A stretch of DNA of 64,000 nucleotides from Variovorax gracilis (GCF_030317115.1 NZ_JASZYF010000013.1:1-64000); one strand, 5' to 3'; positions 18,355 through 27,983 are shown, numbered from the stretch's first letter. The notes: generated from the letters alone by a model not told the origin. A program made the numbers and translations.

Positions 18355-19830
18355 ATGGGTTTGTTGAGCCTTGCCATCTGGATGCCGATCGCCTTCGGTG
18401 TCGTGTTGCTGGCGTTCGGTCGTGACGAGCACGCAAGGGGTGTGCGCTGGGTGGCGCTCGTCGGTTCGATCGCGAGCTTCCTGGTCACCTTGCCGCTGTA
18501 CACGCGATTCCAGACCGGAACCGCTGCGATGCAGTTCGTCGAGAAGGAAAGCTGGATCGAACGCTTCAACATCAGCTATCACATCGGCCTCGACGGGATT
18601 TCGTTCTGGCTGGTGCTGCTCACGGCGTTCATCACGGTCATCGTGGTGATCTCGGCCTGGCAGGTGATCACCGAACGAGTGAACCAGTACATGGGCGCGT
18701 TCCTGATCCTGTCGGGCCTGATGATCGGATCGTTCTCGGCGCTCGATGGAGTGCTGTTCTACGTCTTCTTCGAGGCCACGCTGATCCCGATGTATCTCAT
18801 CATCGGGATCTGGGGCGGTCCCAACAAGATCTACGCTGCTTTCAAGTTCTTCATCTACACGCTGCTCGGCTCGCTGTTGATGCTGGTTGCGTTGATCTAT
18901 CTGTACAACAGGTCTGGCGGCAGCTTCGACATCCTCACCTGGCACAAGCTGTCGTTGAGCCGCAGCGAGCAGACTTTCCTGTTCTTCGCGTTCTTTGCAG
19001 CTTTCGCGGTGAAGGTTCCGATGTGGCCGGTCCACACGTGGTTGCCGGACGTGCACGTCGAGGCGCCCACCGGCGGCTCCGCGGTGCTGGCCGCGATCAT
19101 GCTGAAGCTCGGCGCGTACGGCTTCCTGCGGTTCTCGATGCCCATCGCGCCCGATGCCTCGCACGAATGGGCATGGCTCATGATCGCGCTTTCCCTGATC
19201 GCGGTGATTTACGTCGGGCTGGTCGCACTGGTTCAGCAGGACATGAAGAAGCTCGTGGCCTACTCGTCGGTGGCCCATATGGGCTTCGTGACGCTCGGCT
19301 TCTTCATCTTCAACGACCTTGGCATTGCCGGTGGCATCGTGCAGATGATTGCGCACGGTTTCGTTTCGGGCGCGATGTTCCTTTGCATCGGCGTGCTGTA
19401 TGACCGCGTGCATTCGCGCCAGATCGCGGACTACGGCGGCGTGGTCAACACGATGCCCAAGTTCGCTGCCTTCGCGCTGCTGTTCGCGATGGCCAACTGC
19501 GGTCTGCCCGCCACGGCCGGCTTCGTTGGCGAGTGGATGGTGATCCTGGGCGCGGTCAAGGCCAACTTCTGGCTCGGCCTGGGTGCCGCGACGGCGCTGA
19601 TCTTCGGCGCGGCCTACACCCTGTGGATGTACAAGCGCGTGTACCTCGGTCCCGTGGGCAACGACCACGTCAAGGAACTGAGCGACATCGATGCACGCGA
19701 ATTCCTCATGCTGGCACTCCTGGCGATCGCGGTGCTGTGGATGGGTCTCTATCCCAAGCCGTTCACCGACGTGATGAACGCGTCCGTGGCCGAGTTGCTG
19801 AACCACATGGCGATTTCCAAGCTGCCTTGA
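18355..19830 (+). CDS. nuoM: NADH-quinone oxidoreductase subunit M
   Basis: A 491-residue antiporter-like proton-pumping subunit with about 14 transmembrane helices. Signature segments are FFEATLIPMYLIIGIWGG (with the key Glu), FAVKVPMWPVHTWLPDVH (with the key Lys) and MISHG-like HGFVSGAMFLCIGVLYDR. It is preceded by GGAGAAAAAC and followed by nuoN after 24 bases. Confidence 0.96.
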   Translation: MGLLSLAIWMPIAFGVVLLAFGRDEHARGVRWVALVGSIASFLVTLPLYTRFQTGTAAMQFVEKESWIERFNISYHIGLDGISFWLVLLTAFITVIVVISAWQVITERVNQYMGAFLILSGLMIGSFSALDGVLFYVFFEATLIPMYLIIGIWGGPNKIYAAFKFFIYTLLGSLLMLVALIYLYNRSGGSFDILTWHKLSLSRSEQTFLFFAFFAAFAVKVPMWPVHTWLPDVHVEAPTGGSAVLAAIMLKLGAYGFLRFSMPIAPDASHEWAWLMIALSLIAVIYVGLVALVQQDMKKLVAYSSVAHMGFVTLGFFIFNDLGIAGGIVQMIAHGFVSGAMFLCIGVLYDRVHSRQIADYGGVVNTMPKFAAFALLFAMANCGLPATAGFVGEWMVILGAVKANFWLGLGAATALIFGAAYTLWMYKRVYLGPVGNDHVKELSDIDAREFLMLALLAIAVLWMGLYPKPFTDVMNASVAELLNHMAISKLP

Positions 19831-19854
19831 GTCCAGGCTGAACAAGAGAACGAG

Positions 19855-21342
19855 ATGATTGACAAACTCAGCTGGATGACGATCTACCCCGAAGCGGTGC
19901 TGCTGGTCGCAACCTGCATCATCGCGCTGCTGGATCTGTCCACCACCAGCCCCCGCCGCACGGCGACCTACATATTGACCTTGATGACGCTCGCCGTCGT
20001 GGCGGTGTTGTGCGGCTTCAATGCCTCGACGGGCAAGACCATCTACGGTTTCGGCGGCATGGTGGTGAGCGACCCGATGGGCAATTGGCTCAAATGCTTT
20101 GCGACCGTCGCGTTGATGGTCACGTTGGTCTATGGCCGACCCTACGCGGCGGACCGCGGGATGCTTCGCGGCGGCGAGATGTTCACGATCAGCATGCTCT
20201 CCCTGCTCGGCATGTTCGTGATGATCTCCGGCAGCAATTTCCTGGTGATCTACCTGGGCCTGGAGTTGCTCACGCTCTCGAGCTATGCGCTGGTGGCGCT
20301 GCGCCGCGACAATGCGGTAGCGAGCGAGGCGGCGATGAAGTACTTCGTCCTCGGCGCGATGGCGAGCGGGTTCCTGCTGTACGGCCTGTCGATGATGTAC
20401 GGCGCGACCGGTTCGCTCGACATCAATGAAGTGTTCAAGGCCATCGCGAGCCGCAAGGTGAACCACCAGGTGCTGGTGTTCGGCCTGGTCTTCATCGTGG
20501 CCGGTCTGGCATTCAAGGTCGGCGCAGCGCCGTTCCACATGTGGGTGCCTGACGTCTACCAGGGCGCGCCGACGGCCGTCACGCTGATGATCGGTGCAGC
20601 TCCGGAGCTCGCAGCCTTCGCCATCATCATCCGGCTGCTGGTCGAAGGACTGCTGCCGCTCGCGATCGATTGGCAGCAGATGCTTGCCTTGTTGGCGATA
20701 GCGTCGCTGCTGGTCGGCAACCTTGCAGCCATTGCGCAGACCAACCTCAAGCGCATGCTGGCCTATTCGACGATCGCGCAGATGGGCTTCATGCTGCTCG
20801 GTCTCGTGGCAGGCGTGGGCAACGACACCACCTACAACGCGCAGTTCGCGTACAGCGCCTCGATGTTCTACATCGTGACCTATGTGCTGACTACGCTGGC
20901 GAGCTTCGGCATCATCCTGCTGCTTGCCCGCGAAGGGTTCGAAAGCGAAGAGATCACCGACCTCGCAGGCCTGAACCAGCGCAGCCCGCTCTATGCCGGC
21001 GTGATGGCGGTCGCGATGTTCTCGCTGGCAGGCGTGCCGCCACTGGTCGGCTTCTACGCGAAGCTGGCCGTGCTGCAGGCGCTGATCGCCTCCGGCCAGG
21101 GCATGTACATTGCCTTGGCAGTGTTCGCCGTCGTGATGTCGCTGATCGGTGCTTTCTACTACCTGCGCGTGGTCAAGGTCATGTACTTCGACGCACCCGT
21201 GACCGCGACCACGGTGTCGGCGCCGCTCGACGTGCGCACGGTGCTGACGCTCAATGGCGCCCTGATCCTGATCCTCGGCATCCTGCCTGGCGGGCTCATG
21301 ACGCTCTGTGCGCAGGCGATCGTGGCCACGCTGGCCACCTGA
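19855..21342 (+). CDS. nuoN: NADH-quinone oxidoreductase subunit N
   Basis: A 495-residue antiporter-like subunit with about 14 transmembrane helices. It contains YLGLELLTLSSYALVALRR, GAAPFHMWVPDVYQGAPT and AYSTIAQMGFMLLGL. It is the last structural gene of complex I; the DUF2818 gene starts 8 bases downstream. Confidence 0.96.
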   Translation: MIDKLSWMTIYPEAVLLVATCIIALLDLSTTSPRRTATYILTLMTLAVVAVLCGFNASTGKTIYGFGGMVVSDPMGNWLKCFATVALMVTLVYGRPYAADRGMLRGGEMFTISMLSLLGMFVMISGSNFLVIYLGLELLTLSSYALVALRRDNAVASEAAMKYFVLGAMASGFLLYGLSMMYGATGSLDINEVFKAIASRKVNHQVLVFGLVFIVAGLAFKVGAAPFHMWVPDVYQGAPTAVTLMIGAAPELAAFAIIIRLLVEGLLPLAIDWQQMLALLAIASLLVGNLAAIAQTNLKRMLAYSTIAQMGFMLLGLVAGVGNDTTYNAQFAYSASMFYIVTYVLTTLASFGIILLLAREGFESEEITDLAGLNQRSPLYAGVMAVAMFSLAGVPPLVGFYAKLAVLQALIASGQGMYIALAVFAVVMSLIGAFYYLRVVKVMYFDAPVTATTVSAPLDVRTVLTLNGALILILGILPGGLMTLCAQAIVATLAT

Positions 21343-21350
21343 CCACGCTC

Positions 21351-21656
21351 GTGTCGCAAAGCGCGTCGGTCTGGATGGTGTTGCTGGTCGCCCTGGTGGC
21401 CGCCAACCTGCCATTCGTCACCGATCGCCTGCTGGGTCTGGTGCCGCTGGCGACGCACACAAAGACGCTGGCCGTGCGACTGGGCGAACTGGTGTTCCTT
21501 TATTTCATCGCGGGTGGCGTCGGGCTGCTGTTCGAAAGCCGAGTCGGCCAGATATCCCCTCAAGGGTGGGAGTTCTATGCGGTCACCGGTGCCTTGTTCA
21601 TCGTGCTCGCGTTTCCGGGATTCACCTGGCGCTACCTGCTCAAGCATCGGAGCTAG
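21351..21656 (+). CDS. DUF2818 family membrane protein
   Basis: A small 101-residue integral membrane protein with three hydrophobic segments (about 9-28, 44-64, 78-95) and the stretch VAANLPFVTDRLLG. DUF2818 proteins sit directly after nuoN in many beta-proteobacteria, which suggests a link to complex I assembly or stability, but the role is not known. The start is a GTG eight bases after nuoN that gives the usual short N-terminus; no earlier conserved start is seen. Confidence 0.85.
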   Translation: MSQSASVWMVLLVALVAANLPFVTDRLLGLVPLATHTKTLAVRLGELVFLYFIAGGVGLLFESRVGQISPQGWEFYAVTGALFIVLAFPGFTWRYLLKHRS

Positions 21657-21662
21657 GCTGAA

Positions 21663-22256
21663 ATGGACGACTTGCATCTGAAAGAAGAAGTCACCGCGAG
21701 CGAACTGCTCTTCAAGGGCAACTTCCTGCAGGCGAAGCGTGACACGGTCCGGTTGCCCGATGGACATACCGCGACCCGCGAATACATCATTCATCCCGGG
21801 GCGGTGGTCGTCGTGCCTCTCCTTGACGACGGCCGCGTGGTGCTCGAGCGTCAGTTTCGTTACCCCGTCGGCCATGTGATGACCGAGTTTCCGGCCGGAA
21901 AGCTGGATGCGGGCGAAGACCCCTTGCTCTGCGGCCAGCGCGAGCTGCTCGAGGAAACGGGCTACACCGCCACCGAGTGGGCGCATGCAGGCGCGATGCA
22001 CCTCGCGGTGGCGTACTCGACGGAAATCATCCATATCTACTTTGCGCGCGGCCTTTCGCTCGGCGCCCGGCAACTCGACCATGGCGAGTTTCTCGACGTG
22101 ATCACCGCCACGCCGGAAGACCTCGCGGGCTGGTGCCGGGACGGCACCGTGTCCGACGCCAAGACGCTGACTTGCACGCTTTGGCTGCAAAACGTCTTGT
22201 CGGGCGCATGGACGCTCGACTGGAAAAACGGCACATCGCCCGATCGCGCCGGATAA
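21663..22256 (+). CDS. Nudix hydrolase, ADP-ribose pyrophosphatase-like
   Basis: A 197-residue protein with a perfect Nudix box, G-x5-E-x7-RELLEETGY, starting at the glycine of PAGKLDAGED. The flanking REYIIHPGAVVVVPL and QFRYPVGHVMTEFPAG match the ADP-ribose diphosphatase (NudF) subgroup. It would hydrolyse ADP-ribose to AMP and ribose 5-phosphate with Mg2+. It lies six bases after the DUF2818 gene, so it probably rides on the nuo transcript. Substrate assignment is by family resemblance. Confidence 0.88.
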   Translation: MDDLHLKEEVTASELLFKGNFLQAKRDTVRLPDGHTATREYIIHPGAVVVVPLLDDGRVVLERQFRYPVGHVMTEFPAGKLDAGEDPLLCGQRELLEETGYTATEWAHAGAMHLAVAYSTEIIHIYFARGLSLGARQLDHGEFLDVITATPEDLAGWCRDGTVSDAKTLTCTLWLQNVLSGAWTLDWKNGTSPDRAG

Positions 22257-22263
22257 TCCGTGC

Positions 22264-22704
22264 ATGAAGGTCCTCAACCTCCAGTGCGGGCATGGGCACG
22301 GCTTCGAAGGGTGGTTTGCGTCGCACGACGCTTTCGACACCCAGTTGGCGGCCGGGCTGGTGGAATGCCCCATTTGCGGCGACACGGCGATCACCAAGAT
22401 GTTGGCTGCGCCGCGGCTGAATCTGGGTGGGTCGAAGCCGTCGCCGTCAGCGCCTGCGGCGCCAGCTCCGGAGAACAATTCGCTCGAGGCGCGCTGGTTG
22501 CGCGCGGTGCGCGAAGTGATCGCGCAGACCGAAGACGTCGGTGAGCGCTTTGCCGACGAAGCCCGCAAGATGCACTACGGCGAAGCCGAGGAGCGCGGCA
22601 TTCGTGGCCAGGCCACGCGCGAGGAAGCCCAGACCTTGATCGACGAAGGCATCTCGGTGTTTTCGCTGCCTCTGCCGGCGGCGCTCAAGGAAACGCTGCA
22701 ATAG
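22264..22704 (+). CDS. DUF1178 family protein
   Basis: A 146-residue cytoplasmic protein. The N-terminus is MKVLNLQCGHGHGFEGWF, with the invariant Cys-Gly-His, followed by VECPICGD. Together these look like a rubredoxin- or zinc-ribbon-like knuckle. The C-terminal half is helical and acidic. Function is unknown. It is commonly next to the Nudix gene in Burkholderiales, as here (7 bases apart). Confidence 0.85.
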   Translation: MKVLNLQCGHGHGFEGWFASHDAFDTQLAAGLVECPICGDTAITKMLAAPRLNLGGSKPSPSAPAAPAPENNSLEARWLRAVREVIAQTEDVGERFADEARKMHYGEAEERGIRGQATREEAQTLIDEGISVFSLPLPAALKETLQ

Positions 22705-22709
22705 GCGCT

Positions 22710-22730
22710 GCTTGCAGCGGCGCCGCAAGC
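22710..22730. terminator. Small hairpin in the convergent DUF1178 / ABC exporter gap
   Basis: GCTTGC and GCAAGC form a 6-bp stem with a 9-base loop in the 36-base convergent gap. There is no T run on either side, so termination here is only a possibility. Confidence 0.3.
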
Positions 22731-22740
22731 GGGCGCTTCC

Positions 22741-24525
22741 TCAGGCCGCGAATTGCAGGGCGGCCAATCGCGCGTACACGCCGTTCTGCGCGACCAACGC
22801 CGCATGTGTTCCCTGCTCGACGATGCCACCGTGATCCAGGACGACGATGCGATCGGCCTTCTGGACCGTCGCCAGCCGGTGAGCGATGACGATCGTCGTT
22901 CGGCCGGACATCGCGGATTCGAGCGCGGCCTGGACCATGCGCTCGCTCTCGGCGTCGAGGGCGCTCGTTGCTTCATCGAGCAACAACAAAGGGGGATTCT
23001 TGAGCATGGCGCGCGCGATCGCGATCCGCTGGCGTTGGCCCCCCGAAAGGCGTACGCCGCGTTCTCCCAGGAATGTGTCGTAGCCCTCCGGCAGCGCCCT
23101 CAGAAAACCGTCCGCGAATGCTGCCTTTGCGGCGGCATGGACTTCTTCGGCGCTGGCGTCGGGACGGCCGTAGCGGATGTTCTCGAAGGCGCTGGCCGAG
23201 AAGATGACGGCGTCCTGCGGCACCAGGCCGATGCGTGTGCGCAGTTCGTCCAGCGACAGCGCTGCGAGCGGCGTGCCGTCGAGACAAATGCGCCCTGATT
23301 GAGGATCGTAGTAGCGCAACAACAACTGAAAGACCGTGCTCTTGCCGGCACCGCTCGACCCCACGAGCGCCACTGTTTCTCCGGGCGCCACCGACAGGTT
23401 GAAGTCGCGCAGGGCAGGGATGCCCGGGCGCGAGGGATAGTGGAAACCCACCGATTCGAAACTGACGGCGCTCCCGGCCTCCGGGACGGGCGCCTTGACA
23501 GGTTGATCGGGCGACAGGATGACGGGCTTGGCGTGCAGCAATTCCATCAGCCTTTCGGTGGCACCCGCAGCGCGCAACAGATCGCCATAGACCTCGCCGA
23601 GCACGGCAGCCGCGCTTGCCAGGATGATCACGTACACAACCGTCTGGCCCAGGTGCCCAGCCGTGATGTCGCCGTGCAGCACTGCCTGCGTTCCCTGATA
23701 GAGCCCCCACAAAAGCGCCGCCGACGTCGCGATGATGATGAAGGCCACCAGGACCGAGCGCGCCTTCGTGCGGCGGACGGCGGTGCGGAATGCGCTGTCG
23801 GTCGACGCGTCGAAGCGGGCTGCCTCGCGGCTTTCCGCGGTGTAGCTCTGCACCACCGGAATGGCGTTCAGCACCTCGGCAGCGATGGCGCTCGAGTCGG
23901 CGACGCGGTCCTGGCTGGCGCGCGAGAGTTTGCGCACGCGCCGGCCGAACCACATGCTGGGCAGCACCACCAGCACCAGGATGCCGAGCACCTGGACCAT
24001 CACGTAGGGATTCGTCCAGATGAGCATGGCCAGGGCGCCGACGCCCATCACGGCATTGCGCAACCCCATGCTGAGCGAGGATCCGACCACCGTCTGGACC
24101 AGGGTCGTGTCCGCCGTCAGGCGAGACAGCACTTCGCCGGTCTGCGTCGTTTCGAAGAAAACGGGGCTTTGACGCAGCACATGGGCGTAGACGGCATTGC
24201 GCAGATCGGCCGTGACCCGCTCGCCCAGCCAACTGACCGTATAGAAGCGCGCGGCGGAAAACACCCCCAGCGCAACGGCAACCGCAAACAGGGCCACAAA
24301 GTGCTCGCGCAGCGCCATCGTCTGTTCGCCCTTGTCGCCGGGCACCAGCCCGCCGTCGATCAGGCTGCGCAGCGCGACCGGGAACACCAGTGTGGTCGCC
24401 GCCGCGAGCACGAGGAAAACGGCTGCGAGGCCGATCTGGACGCGATAGGGCCGCAGGAACGGGGCCAGTCCGGACAGCGACTTGGGAGAGCCTTTGCCGG
24501 ACGACGGGGAAGCAGGGGAAACCAT
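22741..24525 (-). CDS. ABC exporter, fused permease/ATPase (MsbA-like)
   Basis: A 594-residue half-transporter. A six-helix type-1 exporter domain (about 25-330) comes first, then an ATPase domain with Walker A GSSGAGKST, signature LSGGQRQRIAIARAML, Walker B PLLLLDEATSALD and the H-loop AHRLATV. It should work as a homodimer exporting lipids or hydrophobic drugs from the inner membrane. Homologues next to MarR-type efflux operons are usually called multidrug or lipid A exporters; the substrate cannot be decided here. It is divergent from the marR operon with a shared 75-base promoter region. Confidence 0.9.
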   Translation of the reverse strand: MVSPASPSSGKGSPKSLSGLAPFLRPYRVQIGLAAVFLVLAAATTLVFPVALRSLIDGGLVPGDKGEQTMALREHFVALFAVAVALGVFSAARFYTVSWLGERVTADLRNAVYAHVLRQSPVFFETTQTGEVLSRLTADTTLVQTVVGSSLSMGLRNAVMGVGALAMLIWTNPYVMVQVLGILVLVVLPSMWFGRRVRKLSRASQDRVADSSAIAAEVLNAIPVVQSYTAESREAARFDASTDSAFRTAVRRTKARSVLVAFIIIATSAALLWGLYQGTQAVLHGDITAGHLGQTVVYVIILASAAAVLGEVYGDLLRAAGATERLMELLHAKPVILSPDQPVKAPVPEAGSAVSFESVGFHYPSRPGIPALRDFNLSVAPGETVALVGSSGAGKSTVFQLLLRYYDPQSGRICLDGTPLAALSLDELRTRIGLVPQDAVIFSASAFENIRYGRPDASAEEVHAAAKAAFADGFLRALPEGYDTFLGERGVRLSGGQRQRIAIARAMLKNPPLLLLDEATSALDAESERMVQAALESAMSGRTTIVIAHRLATVQKADRIVVLDHGGIVEQGTHAALVAQNGVYARLAALQFAA

Positions 24526-24565
24526 GACCTGATTCTAGCTAACGCTTGCCCGCTCAAAGGTCGCC

Positions 24566-24594
24566 TTGACAGTAATTGTCGCGGCAACTATTAT
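24566..24594 (+). promoter_or_regulatory. marR promoter with overlapping palindromic operator
   Basis: There is a consensus -35 TTGACA at 24566-24571, a 17-base spacer and -10 TATTAT at 24589-24594. The 21-base stretch 24573-24593 is an imperfect palindrome (16 of 21 positions symmetric) covering the spacer and -10, the usual layout of an autoregulated MarR operator. The predicted start of transcription falls at or within a base or two of the marR ATG at 24601, so the mRNA may be leaderless. Confidence 0.75.
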
Positions 24595-24600
24595 TGGCAC

Positions 24601-25152
24601 ATGTCCGATCCAAAGAACTCCGGGGGGCCGCCGGCTCCCGCGCCAGGAAAGCTGCCTGAGATCAAGGCCTTCTACAAGGCCGAGAACTATCGCGCGGAAG
24701 AAAGCATCGGTTACATGATGCGCCGCATCCTGACGGCGGTCGGCCAGTCCGTCGAGATCCACATGTGCGAGCCGGGCAGCCCGACCTATCCACAGTGGGT
24801 TCCCCTGCACAAGCTGCATATCGGGCAGGCCACCACAGTTGCCGAACTGGCCCGCGAATGCCAACTCGACACCGGCGCCATGACCCGCCTTCTCGATCGC
24901 CTGGAAGCCAAGGGCCTGTGCCGCCGGGTGCGCTCCGTGGCCGATCGGCGCGTGGTCAACATCGAGCTCACCGACGAAGGCCGGGCGGCAGCCGAAGAGG
25001 TGCCTCATGTGCTCAGCCGCGTGCAGAACGAGCACCTCGCCGGGTTCACGGACGAAGAGTGGCAACAGCTCAAGAGCTATCTGCGCCGCATTCTTGACAA
25101 CGCACAGGCCCTGTCGGCCCGTGGAGAAAAAGATGACTCAGCTTCTTCCTGA
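24601..25152 (+). CDS. MarR family transcriptional regulator
   Basis: A 183-residue winged-helix regulator. The DNA-binding part includes ELARECQLDTGAMTRLLDRLEAKG (helix-turn-helix about residues 80-103), the wing RRVRSVADRRVVNIELTDEG and dimerisation helices at both ends. It probably represses its own operon from the operator overlapping the promoter just upstream, and releases on binding a phenolic or hydrophobic ligand. The nodT-type gene overlaps its end by 20 bases, so all four genes form one unit. Confidence 0.92.
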   Translation: MSDPKNSGGPPAPAPGKLPEIKAFYKAENYRAEESIGYMMRRILTAVGQSVEIHMCEPGSPTYPQWVPLHKLHIGQATTVAELARECQLDTGAMTRLLDRLEAKGLCRRVRSVADRRVVNIELTDEGRAAAEEVPHVLSRVQNEHLAGFTDEEWQQLKSYLRRILDNAQALSARGEKDDSASS

Positions 25153-26632
25153 AGGCGCTGTGCGCCGCACCACTGCAGTGGCAGCCGCGGCGCTTGCGCT
25201 GGTCCTTGCCGGCTGTGCCGACATGGGCAATATTGCTTCGCACGCGAAGCTTCGCGATGCGCAGTCGCTCGGCCTGACGGCTGCGCCGGCCACATCCACG
25301 GCGCCCGCCGTCAGCGCCGCGGCGCCGACCATCGACAGCCAGTGGTGGCTCGCGTTCGGCAATGCGCAGCTCGATTCGCTGATCGCCCGGGCGATCGAAG
25401 GCAATCCCAATCTGCAAGTTGCACGCGCCCGCCTTGCTCGCGCGCAAGCCGCCGTATCGGCCACCGAAGCTGCGGACAAGCCTCAGATCAATGGCGCGCT
25501 CGACCTGACCCGCCAGAAGTTCAGCGGCAACTACATCTATCCGGCGCCTCTGGGCGGGTCGATCCAGGAGACGGGTGCCCTTCAATTGAACGGCAGCTGG
25601 GAACTCGACTTCTTCGGCAAGAACCGCACCGCGATCGAAGCCGCCATCGGCTCTGCAAACGCCGCGAGCGCCGAAGCAGATGCGGCCCGCATCCTGTTGG
25701 CCAGCAACGTTGCCCGGAGCTACGTACAGTGGGCTCGCCTTCACGATCAGCTCGCAGTGGCCGAACGTACGCTGGCGCAGCGCGAAGAAGTCTTCAAGCT
25801 GGTGCGCGACCGCGTCTCCGCCGGCCTCGATACGCAACTCCAGTCCAAGCAGAGTGAAGGCGCCATTCCCCAGGCACGCCAGCAGATCGAGTCTTTCCGC
25901 GAGCAGATCGAGATCGCGCAGCATGCGCTGGACGCGCTTGTGGCGCAGCCGGGCGCGACGCAGGCGCTGGTTCCGCCGGCGCTCGATGGCCTGAAGACGA
26001 TGGCGCTGCAGCCCACGATCCCGGCCGACCTGCTGGGTCGCCGCGCCGACATCGCTGCCGCGCGCTGGCGCGTCGAAGCAGCGACCAGCGACGTCGCTAA
26101 CGCCAAGACCCAGTTCTATCCGAACATCAACCTCGTCGCCTTTGCCGGCTTCTCGAGCATCGGCATCGACAACCTGCTCAAGTCAGGCAGCCAGCAGTGG
26201 GGCGTCGGTCCCGCCATACGTTTGCCCATCTTCGAGGGCGGCAGGCTGCGCGCCAATCTGCGCGGAAAGGCCGCAGATCTCGACGCGGCGATCGAAAGCT
26301 ACAACACGACCGTGCTCGACGCCGTGCGCGATGTGGCCGACCAGGTCACGAGCGTGCAATCGATCGCGCGCCAGCAAGTCCAGCAGCGCGAAGCGCAAGA
26401 CGCCGCGGAGGCCGCCTACCAGATCGCCGTCCAGCGCTATAGCGCTGGCCTGGGAAACTTCCTCGACGTGCTGTCGGCCGAAACCACCGTTCTGCTGCAG
26501 CGCCGCGAGGGCGTGGACCTCGCCGCGCGTGCGCTCGACAGCCAGGTCGCCCTCGCGCGTGCGCTGGGCGGCGGCTGGCAGCCCGCCTCTGATACGACGG
26601 CTGCTGCTGCGTCCGTGCCCCAACACCCCTGA
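25133..26632 (+). CDS. Outer-membrane efflux lipoprotein, NodT/OprM type
   Basis: A 499-residue TolC-like outer-membrane channel. The signal peptide ends in the lipobox LAGC (Cys about 25), so it is lipidated. Two outer-membrane efflux repeats follow, with the conserved IDSQWWLAFGN-LDSLIARAI start, LGRRADIAAARWRVEAATSDV and the C-terminal GLGNFLDVLSAET. It completes a tripartite pump with the HlyD-type and DHA2-type proteins encoded next. It starts inside marR (20-base overlap). Confidence 0.92.
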   Translation: MTQLLPEGAVRRTTAVAAAALALVLAGCADMGNIASHAKLRDAQSLGLTAAPATSTAPAVSAAAPTIDSQWWLAFGNAQLDSLIARAIEGNPNLQVARARLARAQAAVSATEAADKPQINGALDLTRQKFSGNYIYPAPLGGSIQETGALQLNGSWELDFFGKNRTAIEAAIGSANAASAEADAARILLASNVARSYVQWARLHDQLAVAERTLAQREEVFKLVRDRVSAGLDTQLQSKQSEGAIPQARQQIESFREQIEIAQHALDALVAQPGATQALVPPALDGLKTMALQPTIPADLLGRRADIAAARWRVEAATSDVANAKTQFYPNINLVAFAGFSSIGIDNLLKSGSQQWGVGPAIRLPIFEGGRLRANLRGKAADLDAAIESYNTTVLDAVRDVADQVTSVQSIARQQVQQREAQDAAEAAYQIAVQRYSAGLGNFLDVLSAETTVLLQRREGVDLAARALDSQVALARALGGGWQPASDTTAAAASVPQHP

Positions 26633-26661
26633 ACATCGCTCTGAATCCGAAAGACATTGCC

Positions 26662-27966
26662 ATGGAAAACAACAACGCCGCTCAAGCCGCTGCACCCGCT
26701 GTCGAGGCGCCGGCTCCCAACAACAAGCGCCGTCGTGCGCTGACGGCGCTCGCATCGGTCGTCGTCCTTGCCGGCGCAGGATGGGGCGTGTACGAATGGC
26801 TGGTCGCCAGCCACTATGAATCGACCGACAACGCCTACGTGCAGGGCAACGTGATCCAGATCACGCCGCAGATCGGCGGCACGGTCATGGCGATCATGGC
26901 GGACGACACCGACCTGGTGAAGGCCGGCCAGCCGCTGGTGCAACTCGATCCGTCGGACGCCAAGGTGGCGCTCGACCAGGCCGAGGCTGCGCTGGCGCAG
27001 GCCGTGCGCCAGGTTCGCACCCTGTACGTCAACAACGCCTCGCTCGCGGCACAGGTGTCGCTGCGTCAGGCCGACATCGTCAGGGCGCAGAGCGATATCG
27101 CTCGCGCGCAGGACGACCTGAAGCGTCGCCAGGCGCTGTCGGGCAACGGTGCGGTGTCGAAGGAAGAACTGAATCACTCCGAGACGGCGCTGGCCAACGC
27201 CAAGAGCGCCCTCGCGGCGGCTCAGGCCAGCGCGCTCGCCGCGCGCGAACAGCTCACCAGCAACCAGTCGCTGACCGAAGGCACGAGCGTCGAGCAGCAC
27301 CCGAGCGTGCAGGCCGCCGCCGCCAAGGTGCGCGAGGCCTATCTCGCGACGCAGCGCGTCGCGATGCCGGCGCCGGTCGAAGGCTACGTCGCCAAGCGCA
27401 CCGTGCAACTTGGGCAGCGCGTGGCTGCCGGCACGCCGATGATGTCGATCGTGCCGCTCAACCAACTGTGGGTCGATGCCAACTTCAAGGAAGTGCAGTT
27501 GCGCAACATCCGCATCGACCAGCCCGTGAAGCTCACGGCCGACCTGTACGGCAAGAAGGTCGAGTACAGCGGCCGCGTTGCCGGCCTCGGCGTCGGCACC
27601 GGCGCGGCTTTCGCGTTGCTGCCTGCGCAGAACGCGACCGGCAACTGGATCAAGGTGGTGCAGCGCGTGCCTGTGCGCATCGCGCTCAATCCCGAACAAC
27701 TCAAGGCCAACCCGCTGCGCGTGGGCCTTTCGATGGATGCCGAGATCGACGTGAGCCAGAAGGCCGGCAAGATGCTCGCCGATGCACCGCGTGACAGCGC
27801 GCTGGTCCAGACCCAGGTCTACAGCAAGCTCGACCACGGCGCGGACGCCGAAGTCGAGCGCATCATCGCCGCGAACCTGGGCCGCGAAATGACGCGCAAG
27901 GTTCCCGCCGCGACGACCCCGAACCATCACGGCGCGCCCGCTGCCTCGCAGGCTCAACCCGGCTGA
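26662..27966 (+). CDS. emrA: HlyD-family periplasmic adaptor of an efflux pump (EmrA-like)
   Basis: A 434-residue membrane-fusion protein. It has an N-terminal cytoplasmic tail, one transmembrane helix (about 30-50), the signature STDNAYVQGNVIQITPQIGG, a long alpha-helical hairpin with KEELNHSETALANAKSALA, and beta-barrel parts with APVEGYVAKRTVQLGQRV. It links the inner-membrane transporter to the outer-membrane channel. The last 30 residues are a Pro/Ala/His-rich tail. Confidence 0.9.
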   Translation: MENNNAAQAAAPAVEAPAPNNKRRRALTALASVVVLAGAGWGVYEWLVASHYESTDNAYVQGNVIQITPQIGGTVMAIMADDTDLVKAGQPLVQLDPSDAKVALDQAEAALAQAVRQVRTLYVNNASLAAQVSLRQADIVRAQSDIARAQDDLKRRQALSGNGAVSKEELNHSETALANAKSALAAAQASALAAREQLTSNQSLTEGTSVEQHPSVQAAAAKVREAYLATQRVAMPAPVEGYVAKRTVQLGQRVAAGTPMMSIVPLNQLWVDANFKEVQLRNIRIDQPVKLTADLYGKKVEYSGRVAGLGVGTGAAFALLPAQNATGNWIKVVQRVPVRIALNPEQLKANPLRVGLSMDAEIDVSQKAGKMLADAPRDSALVQTQVYSKLDHGADAEVERIIAANLGREMTRKVPAATTPNHHGAPAASQAQPG

Positions 27967-27983
27967 TCGGCCGGGCCCGCGCG

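Noticed and set aside
18262..21414. A 1050-codon antisense frame across nuoM and nuoN
   Set aside because: Composition is His/Arg/Gln-rich without domains; it is the shadow of two conserved membrane subunits.
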